Positions 1 to 8,276 of a DNA stretch of 64,000 nucleotides are shown piece after piece; position 1 is the first letter of the stretch, and each line of letters opens with the position of its first letter. A program made the translations under genes and the position numbers. Origin of the DNA: Mesorhizobium amorphae (lineage in GTDB: Bacteria; Pseudomonadota; Alphaproteobacteria; Rhizobiales; Rhizobiaceae); contig QFNI01000002.1 of the NCBI GenBank assembly GCA_003240775.1, positions 99,288-163,287 on the forward strand, given 5' to 3'. A model generated the notes under the pieces. It worked only from the letters and a program-made list of their open reading frames with translations. It was not told where the DNA came from and did no database searches.

Positions 1-157
1 CCGTCTGGACAAGACTTTCGGCCAAGCCTAGAAAATGCCGCAAACCGCCGGTCTTGCCGGGGGCGGAGCCGTTCGCGCGACCCTCTCCCCAATCCCGGAA
101 AGCCGCAAGCATCCGCCCTGCCCTTCAGGAACGGATGTCGGGGAGAAGGAACAGCTT

Positions 158-721
158 TTGAGCACGCATGACGTTTCCGAGCCCACGCGGCGCGATTTTC
201 TTTATGTCGCAACGGGTGCTGCGGCAGCCGTCGGCGCCGTGGGTCTCGCCTGGCCCTTCATCGACCAGATGCGCCCGGACGCTTCCACGCTGGCGCTCGC
301 CACCGTCGACGTCGATGTCTCCACCCTCGAGCCCGGTATGTCCTTGACCGCCAAGTGGCGCGGCAAGCCGATTTTCATCCGCAACCGCACGCCCCAGGAA
401 GTCGAGGAAGCCAACGCCGTGCCGCTGGCCGACCTCAAGGACCCGCTCGCGCGCAACGACAACGTGCCCGCCGACGCGCAGGCGACCGACATCCTGCGCT
501 CTGCCGGCGAAGGCAAGGAGAACTGGATCGTGATGGTCGGCTCGTGCACCCATCTGGGCTGCGTGCCGCTCGGCCAGGCCGGTGACTTCGGCGGCTGGTT
601 CTGCCCATGCCACGGCTCGCACTACGACACGGCCGGCCGCATCCGGCTCGGGCCGGCGCCGCAGAACCTGGCGGTGCCCACCTTCGCATTTCTTACCGAC
701 ACCCAGATCCGCATCGGCTGA
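158..721 (+). CDS. petA: Ubiquinol-cytochrome c reductase iron-sulfur (Rieske) subunit
   Basis: Rieske subunit of the cytochrome bc1 complex; it passes electrons from ubiquinol at the Qo site to cytochrome c1. From a TTG start the protein is 187 aa: a twin-arginine RRDF at residues 11-14, a membrane anchor at about 15-37, then the Rieske domain with CTHLGC (130-135) and CPCHGSH (149-155). These give the 2Fe-2S ligands Cys130, His132, Cys149 and His152 and the Cys135-Cys151 disulfide. The TTG is chosen because GGGAGAAGGA lies 7 nt upstream and the family starts just before the RR motif; an ATG at 35 would add 41 unrelated residues. First gene of petABC. Confidence 0.95.
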   Translation: MSTHDVSEPTRRDFLYVATGAAAAVGAVGLAWPFIDQMRPDASTLALATVDVDVSTLEPGMSLTAKWRGKPIFIRNRTPQEVEEANAVPLADLKDPLARNDNVPADAQATDILRSAGEGKENWIVMVGSCTHLGCVPLGQAGDFGGWFCPCHGSHYDTAGRIRLGPAPQNLAVPTFAFLTDTQIRIG

Positions 722-737
722 CCAGAGGGAACATCCC

Positions 738-2045
738 ATGAGCGGAGGCCACTCCACTTACACGCCAACCACCGGCATCGGCCGCTGGGTGGATGCGCGC
801 ATGCCGCTTCCGCGGCTGGTGCACGATTCGTTCGTGTCTTTCCCCGTGCCGCGCAATCTGAACTATGCCTACACCTTCGGCGGCATCCTTTCCTTGATGC
901 TGGCCGCCCAGATCCTGACTGGCGTGGTGCTCGCCATGCACTACGCGGCCGACACGCGTTTCGCGTTCCAGTCGGTCGAGAAGATCATGCGCGACGTGAA
1001 CTCCGGCTGGCTGCTGCGCTACCTGCACGCCAACGGCGCCTCGATGTTCTTCATCGCCGTCTATCTCCACATCGCCCGCGGTCTCTACTACGGCTCCTAC
1101 AAGGCGCCGCGCGAGCTGCTCTGGATCCTCGGCTGCATCATCTACCTCCTGATGATGGCGACGGGCTTCATGGGCTACGTGCTTCCCTGGGGGCAGATGT
1201 CGTTCTGGGGCGCCACCGTGATCACCGGCTTCTTCTCGGCCGTGCCGCTGGTGGGCGAGTGGATCCAGCAGTTGCTGCTCGGCGGCTTCGCGGTGGACAA
1301 TCCCACGCTGAACCGCTTCTTCGCACTGCACTACCTCCTGCCCTTCATGATCGCGGGCGTCGTCATCCTGCACGTCTGGGCGCTGCACGTGGCCGGCCAG
1401 ACCAACCCGACCGGCATCGAGATCAAGTCCAAGACCGATACCGTGCCCTTCACGCCCTATGCGACGGTGAAGGATGCGCTGGGCATGGTCGTGTTCCTGA
1501 TCCTGTTCGCCTACTTCGTGTTCTATCTGCCGAACTATCTCGGCCACCCCGACAACTACATCATCGCCAACCCGCTGAAGACGCCCGCCCACATCGTGCC
1601 GGAGTGGTATTACCTGCCCTTCTACGCGATCCTGCGCGCCATCACCTTCAACATCGGCCCGATCGATTCCAAGCTCGGCGGCGTGCTCGCCATGTTCGGC
1701 TCGATCGCGATCCTGTTCGTGGTGCCCTGGCTCGACACCTCGCGCGTGCGCTCGGCGGCCTATCGCCCGTGGTATAAGCTTTTCTTCTGGCTGTTCGTCG
1801 TCAACTCGATCTTCCTGGGTTGGCTCGGCTCGCGGCCGGCGGAAGGCGCCTATGTGATCATGTCGCAGCTTTCCACGCTCTACTACTTCGCGTTCTTCCT
1901 GGTGGTGATGCCGCTGCTCGGCCTGTTCGAGACGCCCAAGCGCCTGCCCGGCTCGATCACGGAAGCGGTGCTCGGCAAGCACGAGGCGCGTGGGGGTTCG
2001 GCCCTGCCGCAAGGTGCCGCCGCCTCGCCCGACACCAAGGGCTGA
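738..2045 (+). CDS. petB: Cytochrome b of the bc1 complex
   Basis: Membrane core of ubiquinol-cytochrome c reductase, carrying hemes bL and bH and the Qo and Qi sites. The 435-aa product has eight or so hydrophobic segments. The four-helix heme bundle is visible through the histidines in RYLHANG, YLHIARG, FALHYLLPF and ILHVWALH, and the Qo-site motif PEWYYLPFYAILR follows. The ATG is preceded by AGAGGGAAC and lies 16 nt after petA. Length matches free-standing alphaproteobacterial cytochrome b; it is not fused to cytochrome c1 as in Bradyrhizobium fbcH. Confidence 0.97.
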   Translation: MSGGHSTYTPTTGIGRWVDARMPLPRLVHDSFVSFPVPRNLNYAYTFGGILSLMLAAQILTGVVLAMHYAADTRFAFQSVEKIMRDVNSGWLLRYLHANGASMFFIAVYLHIARGLYYGSYKAPRELLWILGCIIYLLMMATGFMGYVLPWGQMSFWGATVITGFFSAVPLVGEWIQQLLLGGFAVDNPTLNRFFALHYLLPFMIAGVVILHVWALHVAGQTNPTGIEIKSKTDTVPFTPYATVKDALGMVVFLILFAYFVFYLPNYLGHPDNYIIANPLKTPAHIVPEWYYLPFYAILRAITFNIGPIDSKLGGVLAMFGSIAILFVVPWLDTSRVRSAAYRPWYKLFFWLFVVNSIFLGWLGSRPAEGAYVIMSQLSTLYYFAFFLVVMPLLGLFETPKRLPGSITEAVLGKHEARGGSALPQGAAASPDTKG

Positions 2046-2077
2046 GGGAGCGGAGCGTGACATCCAGAGGAATGCGC

Positions 2078-2938
2078 ATGAACAAGATGATCGTGGGCAT
2101 GGCGGCCGCTTGCGCGCTCGCCGCCAGCCTGGGGGTTGCGGGTGCGGCGGAGGAAGGCCACAGCGCGGCCGAGCCCACCCACTACCCCATCCACAAGCCC
2201 GAGCAGATGTCGTGGAGCTTCGCGGGCCCCTTCGGCACCTACGACAAGGGCCAGTTGCAGCGCGGCTTCAAGGTCTACAAGGAAGTCTGCGCGGCCTGCC
2301 ACTCGCTCAACTACGTGCCCTTCCGCGCGCTCGAAGGCCTCGGCTATTCGGACGCTCAGGTGCGCGCGGTGGCCGCCGAGTACCAGATCCCCGACGGCCC
2401 AGATGCCAATGGCGACATGTTCGAGCGCCCCGGCATCCCCTCGGACTACTTCCCCGCGCCTTATGCGAACGCGGAAGCCGCTGCAGCGTCCAACAACGGC
2501 GCGGCTCCGCCCGACCTTTCGCTGATGGCCAAGGCGCGCTCGGTCGAGCGCGGCTTCCCCACCTTCGTGTTCGACATCTTCACCCAGTATCAGCAGGGCG
2601 GTCCGGACTACACGCATGCGCTTCTGACGGGCTATGACGAGACCCCGCCCGAAGGCATGCAGATCGCCGAAGGCACGCACTACAATCCCTACTTCATCGC
2701 CGGAAAGTCGCTGGCGATGCCCAAGCCGATCTCCGACGACCAGGTCACCTACGACGACGGCTCGCCGCAGACGGTCGAGCAATACTCGCTCGACGTGTCG
2801 GCCTTCATGATGTGGGCCGCAGAGCCGCATCTCGACGACCGCAAGCGCACGGGCTTCCGCGTGATGGTGTTCCTGATCCTGCTTGCGGGCCTGGTCTATG
2901 CCACCAAGCGGCGCATCTGGGCCGACGTGCCGCACTGA
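2078..2938 (+). CDS. petC: Cytochrome c1
   Basis: Heme c subunit of the bc1 complex; takes electrons from the Rieske protein and reduces soluble or membrane cytochrome c. The 286-aa product has a cleavable signal peptide (about 1-24, AGAAEE at the cut), the heme site CAACH at residues 71-75, an AMPKP segment supplying the likely axial Met, and a C-terminal anchor (GFRVMVFLILLAGLVYATK). Two in-frame ATGs exist; 2078 is preferred because AGAGG sits 7 nt before it, whereas 2072 would leave a 1-nt spacing. Last gene of the operon, closed by the hairpin at 2963. Confidence 0.95.
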   Translation: MNKMIVGMAAACALAASLGVAGAAEEGHSAAEPTHYPIHKPEQMSWSFAGPFGTYDKGQLQRGFKVYKEVCAACHSLNYVPFRALEGLGYSDAQVRAVAAEYQIPDGPDANGDMFERPGIPSDYFPAPYANAEAAAASNNGAAPPDLSLMAKARSVERGFPTFVFDIFTQYQQGGPDYTHALLTGYDETPPEGMQIAEGTHYNPYFIAGKSLAMPKPISDDQVTYDDGSPQTVEQYSLDVSAFMMWAAEPHLDDRKRTGFRVMVFLILLAGLVYATKRRIWADVPH

Positions 2939-2962
2939 GCGGCAACAATCGCTGGATTGCGG

Positions 2963-2989
2963 AGGGCGCCTTCGGGCGCCCTTCTTTTT
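2963..2989 (+). terminator. Intrinsic terminator after petABC
   Basis: Eight-base-pair perfect stem (2963-2970 with 2975-2982), UUCG tetraloop, then a T-rich tail TTCTTTTT. It begins 25 nt after the petC stop and separates petABC from apt. Confidence 0.92.
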
Positions 2990-3013
2990 GGAACGGGAGG
3001 ATCGGTCGGAGCC

Positions 3014-3559
3014 ATGAAGTTTTCAATGGAAGACACGCTGCTGAAAAGCATCCGCACGATCCCCGACTATCCCAAGCCCGGCATCCAGTTCCGCGACATC
3101 ACTACCCTGCTCGGCGACGCGCGCGCCTTTCGTCGCGCGGTGGACGCGCTGGTGCAGCCCTATGCGGGCCAGAAGATCGACAAGGTCGCGGGCATCGAGG
3201 CGCGCGGCTTCATCCTGGGCGGCGCTGTCGCGCACCAATTGTCCGCGGGCTTCGTGCCGATCCGCAAGAAGGGCAAGCTCCCCCACGACACCGTGCGCAT
3301 CGCCTACAGCCTGGAATATGGCGTGGACGAGATGGAGATGCACAAGGATGCGATCCAACCCGGCGAACGCGTGATGCTGGTGGATGACCTGATCGCAACC
3401 GGCGGCACGGCCGAGGCTGCCTCCAAGCTCTTGCAGGGCATCGGTGCGGACATCGTGGCCGCCTGCTTCGTGATCGACCTGCCGGATCTGGGCGGGCGGG
3501 CGAAGCTCGAAGCGCTGGGTGTGGATGTGCACACGCTGATCGGATTCGAGGGGGACTGA
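3014..3559 (+). CDS. apt: Adenine phosphoribosyltransferase
   Basis: Purine salvage enzyme making AMP from adenine and PRPP in the cytosol. The 181-aa protein shows the family start (IRTIPDYPKPGIQFRDIT), the IEARGFILGGAVA segment, and the PRPP-binding motif VMLVDDLIATGGT at about residues 120-132. The ATG at 3014 is preceded by GGAG only 2 nt away and GGGAGG 12 nt away; the ATG at 3026 is a possible alternative start. Placement of apt directly after petABC is a common arrangement in this bacterial order. Confidence 0.95.
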   Translation: MKFSMEDTLLKSIRTIPDYPKPGIQFRDITTLLGDARAFRRAVDALVQPYAGQKIDKVAGIEARGFILGGAVAHQLSAGFVPIRKKGKLPHDTVRIAYSLEYGVDEMEMHKDAIQPGERVMLVDDLIATGGTAEAASKLLQGIGADIVAACFVIDLPDLGGRAKLEALGVDVHTLIGFEGD

Positions 3560-3607
3560 GTGGGTGGCGAGGTGATGCGTGCTTCGAGGCCGGCGGAACG
3601 CGCGCAT

Positions 3608-3700
3608 CTCAGCATGAGGACCGTGTGGTGCCGGCACTGACTTTCAGAGATCGGCGCCCGTCGTGGTCTTGGTATAGCGCCCATCGTCCATCATGCTGAG
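3608..3700. repeat. Degenerate intergenic inverted repeat
   Basis: CTCAGCATGA at 3608-3617 is matched by its exact reverse complement TCATGCTGAG at 3691-3700, with a GC-rich centre. It fills most of the 166-base gap between apt and the convergent CCA-adding enzyme gene. The half sequences resemble a dispersed intergenic element seen in rhizobial genomes; that identity is from memory and untested. Confidence 0.4.
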
Positions 3701-3725
3701 CTGCGCGGCAGAGCCGGGCGTCCCC

Positions 3726-4964
3726 TCAGCTCGCCAGCAGTTCGTCCCGGCTCAGCCGGAAATCAGACGCCACCCAAGCTTCCTCCAATCGCTTGAGTTC
3801 GCGCCCCAGGTCAGGGCCCGGCGCGAAGCCCTTGGCAGCCAAGTCCTTTCCCGTAACCGGAAGCTGCGGCTTCTCCCACTTTTCCGCCACCGCGAGCATC
3901 CGCGCAAAAGCTGTGGTTTCCGCCAGACCATCCGCCTCGGCGGAGCGCCCACGCGCGGCGGCGAGCGCCAGGCACAGGCGATCTGTCACGCCCCAAGCGC
4001 CGTTTCTGTAGAGATCGGCGCGGAGGGCAGCATCGGTCATGTCGCGCTTGGGAGGGGACGCCATCGCCCAATCGCGCAGGCGCGCCGTCTCTGCCTTGGA
4101 GAACTTCAGGCGCCGTGCAAGGCCTTCCATGCGCGCGGGGTCCGGCGGCACGATGGCTTCCAGGCGCAGCATGGGGTCGGGCGTCCAGCCGAGGCCCGCA
4201 CCCGTCTCCACGAGCCCATGGACCGCGTCGATGCCCCACTTCTCGCTTTCGGGCAGAATGCGGGTGAGCACGCCGGACTGGCGCATCCACAACAGCGCGC
4301 GCGAAGGGTCGGGGGCTGCAAGCAACTTGCGCAACTCGCTCCACACGCGTTCGGCGGACAGGCGGTCGAGCCCCTCCTTCAGCCGCGCACAAGCTTTCAG
4401 CCCCTCCGCATCCGGCCTGCCCCGGCCATAGGTCGCAAAGAAGCGGAAGAATCGGAGGATGCGAAGATAGTCCTCGCGGATGCGGGCATCGGGGTCGCCG
4501 ATGAAGCGAACGGTGCGCGAGGCGATGTCGGGCAGCCCTCCCACGAGATCGAGCACCTCACCTGCCCCGTCGCAATAGAGCGCGTTGATCGTGAGGTCGC
4601 GCCGCTCGGCGTCCTCCTTCCAGTCGCGCCCAAAGCGAACGACGGCGTGACGCCCATCGGTCTCGGCATCTGCACGCAGCGTCGTCACCTCGAAGGGCCG
4701 CCCATCCGCCACCACCGTGATCGTGCCATGGGCGATGCCGGTGGGCACGGCCTTGAAGCCGGCGGCCTCCGCTCGGCGCACGGTTTCAGCAGGCAGCGTG
4801 GTGGTGGCAATGTCGATGTCGGAGACCGGCTGTTCGAGCAGCGCGTTGCGCACCGCCCCTCCCGCGACACGCGCCTCCTCCCCGCCCTCGCTCAGCACGG
4901 CGAGCAGACGCTGAAGGTTCTCGTCCTGCAGCCAGGGAGCGGCTTGGGTGGGAATGCGCGTCAC
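3726..4964 (-). CDS. CCA tRNA nucleotidyltransferase / poly(A) polymerase family
   Basis: Class II nucleotidyltransferase that adds or repairs the 3' CCA of tRNAs. In the 412-aa product the head domain shows GGAVRNALL (about 35-43) and the metal-binding SDIDIATT, followed by RRDLTINAL and the DPDARIREDYLRILRFFRF segment of the neck. A pcnB-type poly(A) polymerase cannot be excluded from family alone, but length and a single family copy fit the alphaproteobacterial CCA-adding enzyme. Start and Nudix stop overlap by 4 nt (ATGA), so the two are translationally coupled. Confidence 0.88.
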   Translation of the reverse strand: MTRIPTQAAPWLQDENLQRLLAVLSEGGEEARVAGGAVRNALLEQPVSDIDIATTTLPAETVRRAEAAGFKAVPTGIAHGTITVVADGRPFEVTTLRADAETDGRHAVVRFGRDWKEDAERRDLTINALYCDGAGEVLDLVGGLPDIASRTVRFIGDPDARIREDYLRILRFFRFFATYGRGRPDAEGLKACARLKEGLDRLSAERVWSELRKLLAAPDPSRALLWMRQSGVLTRILPESEKWGIDAVHGLVETGAGLGWTPDPMLRLEAIVPPDPARMEGLARRLKFSKAETARLRDWAMASPPKRDMTDAALRADLYRNGAWGVTDRLCLALAAARGRSAEADGLAETTAFARMLAVAEKWEKPQLPVTGKDLAAKGFAPGPDLGRELKRLEEAWVASDFRLSRDELLAS

Positions 4965-5593
4965 CGGTAGAGCCTTTCATAGAGCATGCGCAGGATGCCG
5001 GCCGTCACACCCCAGATCGGCCAGTCCTCCCAGGGCATCGCATAGTAGAAGCGCTGGTGGCCTTTCCAGACGAGGCTTTCATGGCGGTGGTTGGCGGGGT
5101 CCATCAGGAAGCGCAGGGGCACCTCGAAGATCGCGGCCACCTCATCCGGGTTCGGCTTGAGGGCCGCATCGGGCGCGACCACACCGAGCACGGGAACGAT
5201 GCGGTAGCCCGAACCCGTCACATAGTCCGGCAGACGGCCGACGATCTGCACATCGGCGGGGTCGAGCGCGATCTCCTCGCGCGCCTCTCGGAGAGCTGCG
5301 GCTTCGGGCGAGCCGTCGGTCGGATCGATGCGACCGCCGGGAAGCGCGATCTGCCCGGAATGGGCGCGCAGCGTATCCGTGCGCTTGGTGAGAAGCAGGC
5401 CCGCATCCGCCCCGCGGTCCACGACCGGCACGAGCACCGCCGCATCGCGCAGGCCGTCGAGCGGAAAAAGGCCTGACGCGTCGGGGTTCCACCGATGGTC
5501 GCCATAGGCGTCTCCCGCGAAAGGCCCGGCCTCGCCTGCCGCCTTGGCGCGGAAAGCCTCGGCGCTCCAGGGCGCAAGCGAAGCGCGCTGCAT
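4961..5593 (-). CDS. Nudix hydrolase, CoA pyrophosphatase-like
   Basis: The 210-aa protein carries a full Nudix box: GRIDPTDGSPEAAALREAREEIAL at about residues 87-110, with the GX5EX7REXXEE pattern for Mg2+-dependent diphosphate hydrolysis. The surrounding LTKRTDTLRAHSGQIALPGG is typical of the NudL/CoA diphosphohydrolase group, so coenzyme A is the probable substrate (inference). The gene sits between a DUF1285 gene (1-nt overlap) and the CCA-adding enzyme gene (4-nt overlap), a three-gene minus-strand operon. Confidence 0.88.
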   Translation of the reverse strand: MQRASLAPWSAEAFRAKAAGEAGPFAGDAYGDHRWNPDASGLFPLDGLRDAAVLVPVVDRGADAGLLLTKRTDTLRAHSGQIALPGGRIDPTDGSPEAAALREAREEIALDPADVQIVGRLPDYVTGSGYRIVPVLGVVAPDAALKPNPDEVAAIFEVPLRFLMDPANHRHESLVWKGHQRFYYAMPWEDWPIWGVTAGILRMLYERLYR

Positions 5594-6222
5594 CAGGCGC
5601 TCAGGCGCTGCAACTCATCGGCCGGCATGATGGGAAAGAGCTGTCCGCGCGAGCGCACGGCAAACATCGTGCGGCCATCGACTTCGATCTCTTCGCCATG
5701 CTCGACCAGCTCATACATCACGGGGCGGGCGACCAATGCCTCGAGCCGGCCACGCACATGCAGATAGGGCTTGAGACCGCCGGTAGCCGGCTCGTCCACA
5801 AAGCGCAGTGGGTGCTCGGAACCGGCTTCCACCACGTCGCCCACATTGGTGCGGAAAGTAAGGACCTGCGCCGCGCCCTCGCCCGAGTGGTTCATCTCCA
5901 CTGCCAGGAAGGGAGCATCCGCGACACGGATACCGACCTTCTCGGCAGGCGTCACGAGGTAGGTCCTGCCGTCCTCGTCCTTGCGCAGCACGGTCGAGAA
6001 CAGGCGCACGAGAGGCGCACGGCCGATCGGCGTGCCGAGATAGAACCAAGTGCCGTCGGCGCGGATCTCCATGTCGAGATCGCCGCAGAACGGCGGATTC
6101 CACCGCTCCACCGGCGGCAAGCCCTTGCCCGAGCCCTGCGCACGACCGATCAGGGCTTCCAGCCCTCCCGCGTCCCGCACATGGGTCAGGCTTTCGTGAG
6201 AGGGGCGCGAGGTGTCGGTCAT
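5593..6222 (-). CDS. DUF1285 domain protein
   Basis: Protein of 209 aa with no catalytic motif I can name. Family features seen are the N-terminal RWNPPFCGDLDMEIRADGTWFYLGTPIGR segment and a beta-rich body, matching DUF1285, a conserved alphaproteobacterial family of unknown function. The start MTDTSRP at 6222 is chosen over a far-upstream ATG (6525) that would run through the divergent moxR gene. First gene of the DUF1285-Nudix-CCA operon, 135 bp from divergent moxR. Confidence 0.85.
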   Translation of the reverse strand: MTDTSRPSHESLTHVRDAGGLEALIGRAQGSGKGLPPVERWNPPFCGDLDMEIRADGTWFYLGTPIGRAPLVRLFSTVLRKDEDGRTYLVTPAEKVGIRVADAPFLAVEMNHSGEGAAQVLTFRTNVGDVVEAGSEHPLRFVDEPATGGLKPYLHVRGRLEALVARPVMYELVEHGEEIEVDGRTMFAVRSRGQLFPIMPADELQRLSA

Positions 6223-6357
6223 GGACACGAAATAGTCACTGTTGGCAGGATTGTCAGGCCCACGGGCATGTTTACGCTCGCCCTGGCAGCCGTTTCCTGC
6301 GGCAACCGCCGTGCGCCGGCTTCCCGGCCGCGCCTCACCGCTCCCGAAAGGCTCCAC

Positions 6358-7362
6358 ATGAACGTCATGATCAAGGACACCGCCCAGAGCGAAAGCGCGA
6401 TGGTGGCAGAGGCCGAAGGCGCGCTGAGCGACATCGCCCGCATCCGCGAAGGCGTGGGCCGGGTGATCTATGGTCAGGAGAGCGTGGTGGAGCGCACGCT
6501 GGTGGCGCTGCTCGCCGGCGGCCACGCGCTGCTGGTCGGCGTGCCTGGTCTGGCGAAAACCAAGCTTGTGGAAACGCTCGGCACCGTGCTCGGCCTCGAC
6601 GCGCGGCGCATCCAGTTCACGCCTGACCTCATGCCATCAGACATCCTGGGCTCGGAGGTGATGGAGCAGGACGAAACTGGCCGTCGCGGCTTCCGCTTCA
6701 TTCCCGGGCCGATTTTCGCACAGCTCCTGATGGCCGACGAGATCAACCGCGCCAGCCCTCGCACCCAGTCGGCGCTGCTTCAGGCCATGCAGGAATACCA
6801 CGTGACCGTCGCCGGCCACCGACACGATCTGCCTGCGCCCTTCCACGTGCTGGCGACCCAGAACCCGCTGGAACAGGAGGGCACCTATCCCCTGCCCGAG
6901 GCGCAGCTCGACCGCTTTCTGATGCAGATCGACATTCTCTACCCCGAGCTGGAAGCCGAGCGGCGCATTCTTCTGGAGACCACGGGAACGAGCGACGCGC
7001 GCGCCGAAAACGTGCTCTCGCCCGTGCGTCTGCAGGAGATTCAGCGCTTGGTGCGACGGATGCCCGTGCCGGAATCGGTTGTGGACGCCATCCTCAAGCT
7101 CGTGCGCTCGGCACGGCCGGGCACGGGCGATGCGGAAACCGATCGCCACGTCGCCTGGGGACCGGGCCCGCGCGCATCCCAGGCGCTGACGCTCTGCGCG
7201 CGCGCCCGCGCTCTCTATGACGGGCGGCTCGCGCCTTCGGTGGACGATGTGCGCGCGCTGGCCGAACCCGTGCTGCAACATCGCATGGCGCTGTCTTTCG
7301 CCGCACGTGCCGAGGGCATGAGCGTGCGCGACGTGGTGGCCCGTTTGGCCAAGGCGGTCTGA
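6358..7362 (+). CDS. MoxR-family AAA+ ATPase
   Basis: AAA+ chaperone-like ATPase of 334 aa. Walker A is GVPGLAKT at residues 61-68, Walker B LLMADEINRA at about 121-130, and the sensor 1 region ATQNPLEQEGTYPLPEAQLDRF follows. MoxR proteins work with VWA-domain partners in assembling or activating other proteins. The partner genes follow directly: the TGA of this gene shares its A with the ATG of the DUF58 gene. The start at 6358 (MNVMIKD) is used; 6367 is a possible alternative. Confidence 0.93.
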   Translation: MNVMIKDTAQSESAMVAEAEGALSDIARIREGVGRVIYGQESVVERTLVALLAGGHALLVGVPGLAKTKLVETLGTVLGLDARRIQFTPDLMPSDILGSEVMEQDETGRRGFRFIPGPIFAQLLMADEINRASPRTQSALLQAMQEYHVTVAGHRHDLPAPFHVLATQNPLEQEGTYPLPEAQLDRFLMQIDILYPELEAERRILLETTGTSDARAENVLSPVRLQEIQRLVRRMPVPESVVDAILKLVRSARPGTGDAETDRHVAWGPGPRASQALTLCARARALYDGRLAPSVDDVRALAEPVLQHRMALSFAARAEGMSVRDVVARLAKAV

Positions 7363-8276
7363 TGGCCGCTGTCGGCGAAGTCGCGGAACCCGAACTCGCC
7401 TCCGGCGCGCTCGCTCGGGCCCGCCAGCGCGCGAGTCTGGTGCCCGACCTTCTGGTCGAGGCGCGTCGGCTGGCAGCCACCGTGATCTCGGGGTGGCACG
7501 GCCGCCGCCGCCGCGGCATCGGCGAGAATTTCTGGCAGTTCCGGCCCTTTCTCGAAGGCGATGCCGCCGCCCGTATCGACTGGCGCCGCTCGGCCCGCGA
7601 CGAGCAGACCTACGTTCGCGACCGCGAATGGGAGGCCGCCCACACCGTCTGGATCTGGGCAGACCCTTCGCCATCGATGCTTTACAAGTCGCGCGGGGCT
7701 ACCGTTTCCAAGGAATCGCGCGCGCTGGTGCTGGCGCTCGCTTTGGCCGAGCTTCTGTCGCGCTCGGGCGAGCGCATCGCCTGGCCTGGCGTGTCCGACC
7801 CGATCTCCGCGCGCAACGGCGCGGAAAGGCTTGCGACCCGCCTGTTCCACACCGCCCGCCCACTGGCTGCCAAGCCCGAGCTTGCGGGCATCAAGCGCTA
7901 TTCCGACATCGTGCTCGTTTCCGACTTTCTGGATTCGCCCGACGAGACGTTCGCCTGGCTCGACTCCTTGGCCAGGCGTGGCGTGCGGGCTCACTTGATC
8001 GAGGTGGCGGACCCCGCCGAGGAGACGTTCCCCTATTCCGGGCGCACCGAGTTCCGCGATCCCGAGACCGGCGAGAAACTGACGGCTGGCCGCGCCGAAA
8101 CGCTGGCCGACGACTATCGCCACCTCTATCGCGCCCGCCGTGCAGAGCTGGCCCGTCGCGCAAAGGCGCTCGGCTGGAGCTTCACCGTGCACCACACAGA
8201 CCGCCTGGCGTCCGAGGCGCTGGTGGCGGTCCATCTCGCCATGAGCGGTGACACGCTGACCGGAGGCCGCTCTTGA
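7362..8276 (+). CDS. DUF58 (VWA-like) protein
   Basis: Protein of 304 aa with the DUF58 signature: GIGENFWQFRPFLEGDAAARIDWRRSAR at about 52-79, then a von Willebrand A-like start with D101-x-S103-x-S105 (ADPSPSM), the MIDAS pattern. Usually encoded next to MoxR, as here, and thought to be its adaptor or substrate-binding partner. Function is not established for this family. Its TGA overlaps the TTG start of the next gene by 3 nt. Confidence 0.9.
   Translation: MAAVGEVAEPELASGALARARQRASLVPDLLVEARRLAATVISGWHGRRRRGIGENFWQFRPFLEGDAAARIDWRRSARDEQTYVRDREWEAAHTVWIWADPSPSMLYKSRGATVSKESRALVLALALAELLSRSGERIAWPGVSDPISARNGAERLATRLFHTARPLAAKPELAGIKRYSDIVLVSDFLDSPDETFAWLDSLARRGVRAHLIEVADPAEETFPYSGRTEFRDPETGEKLTAGRAETLADDYRHLYRARRAELARRAKALGWSFTVHHTDRLASEALVAVHLAMSGDTLTGGRS

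Noticed and set aside
35..157. Upstream in-frame extension of petA from ATG 35
   Set aside because: The 41 extra residues do not fit the Rieske family, and the TTG at 158 has a strong ribosome-binding site.
693..2063. Minus-strand open frame of 456 codons opposite petB
   Set aside because: Shadow of cytochrome b; Arg/His/Gln-rich with no family features.
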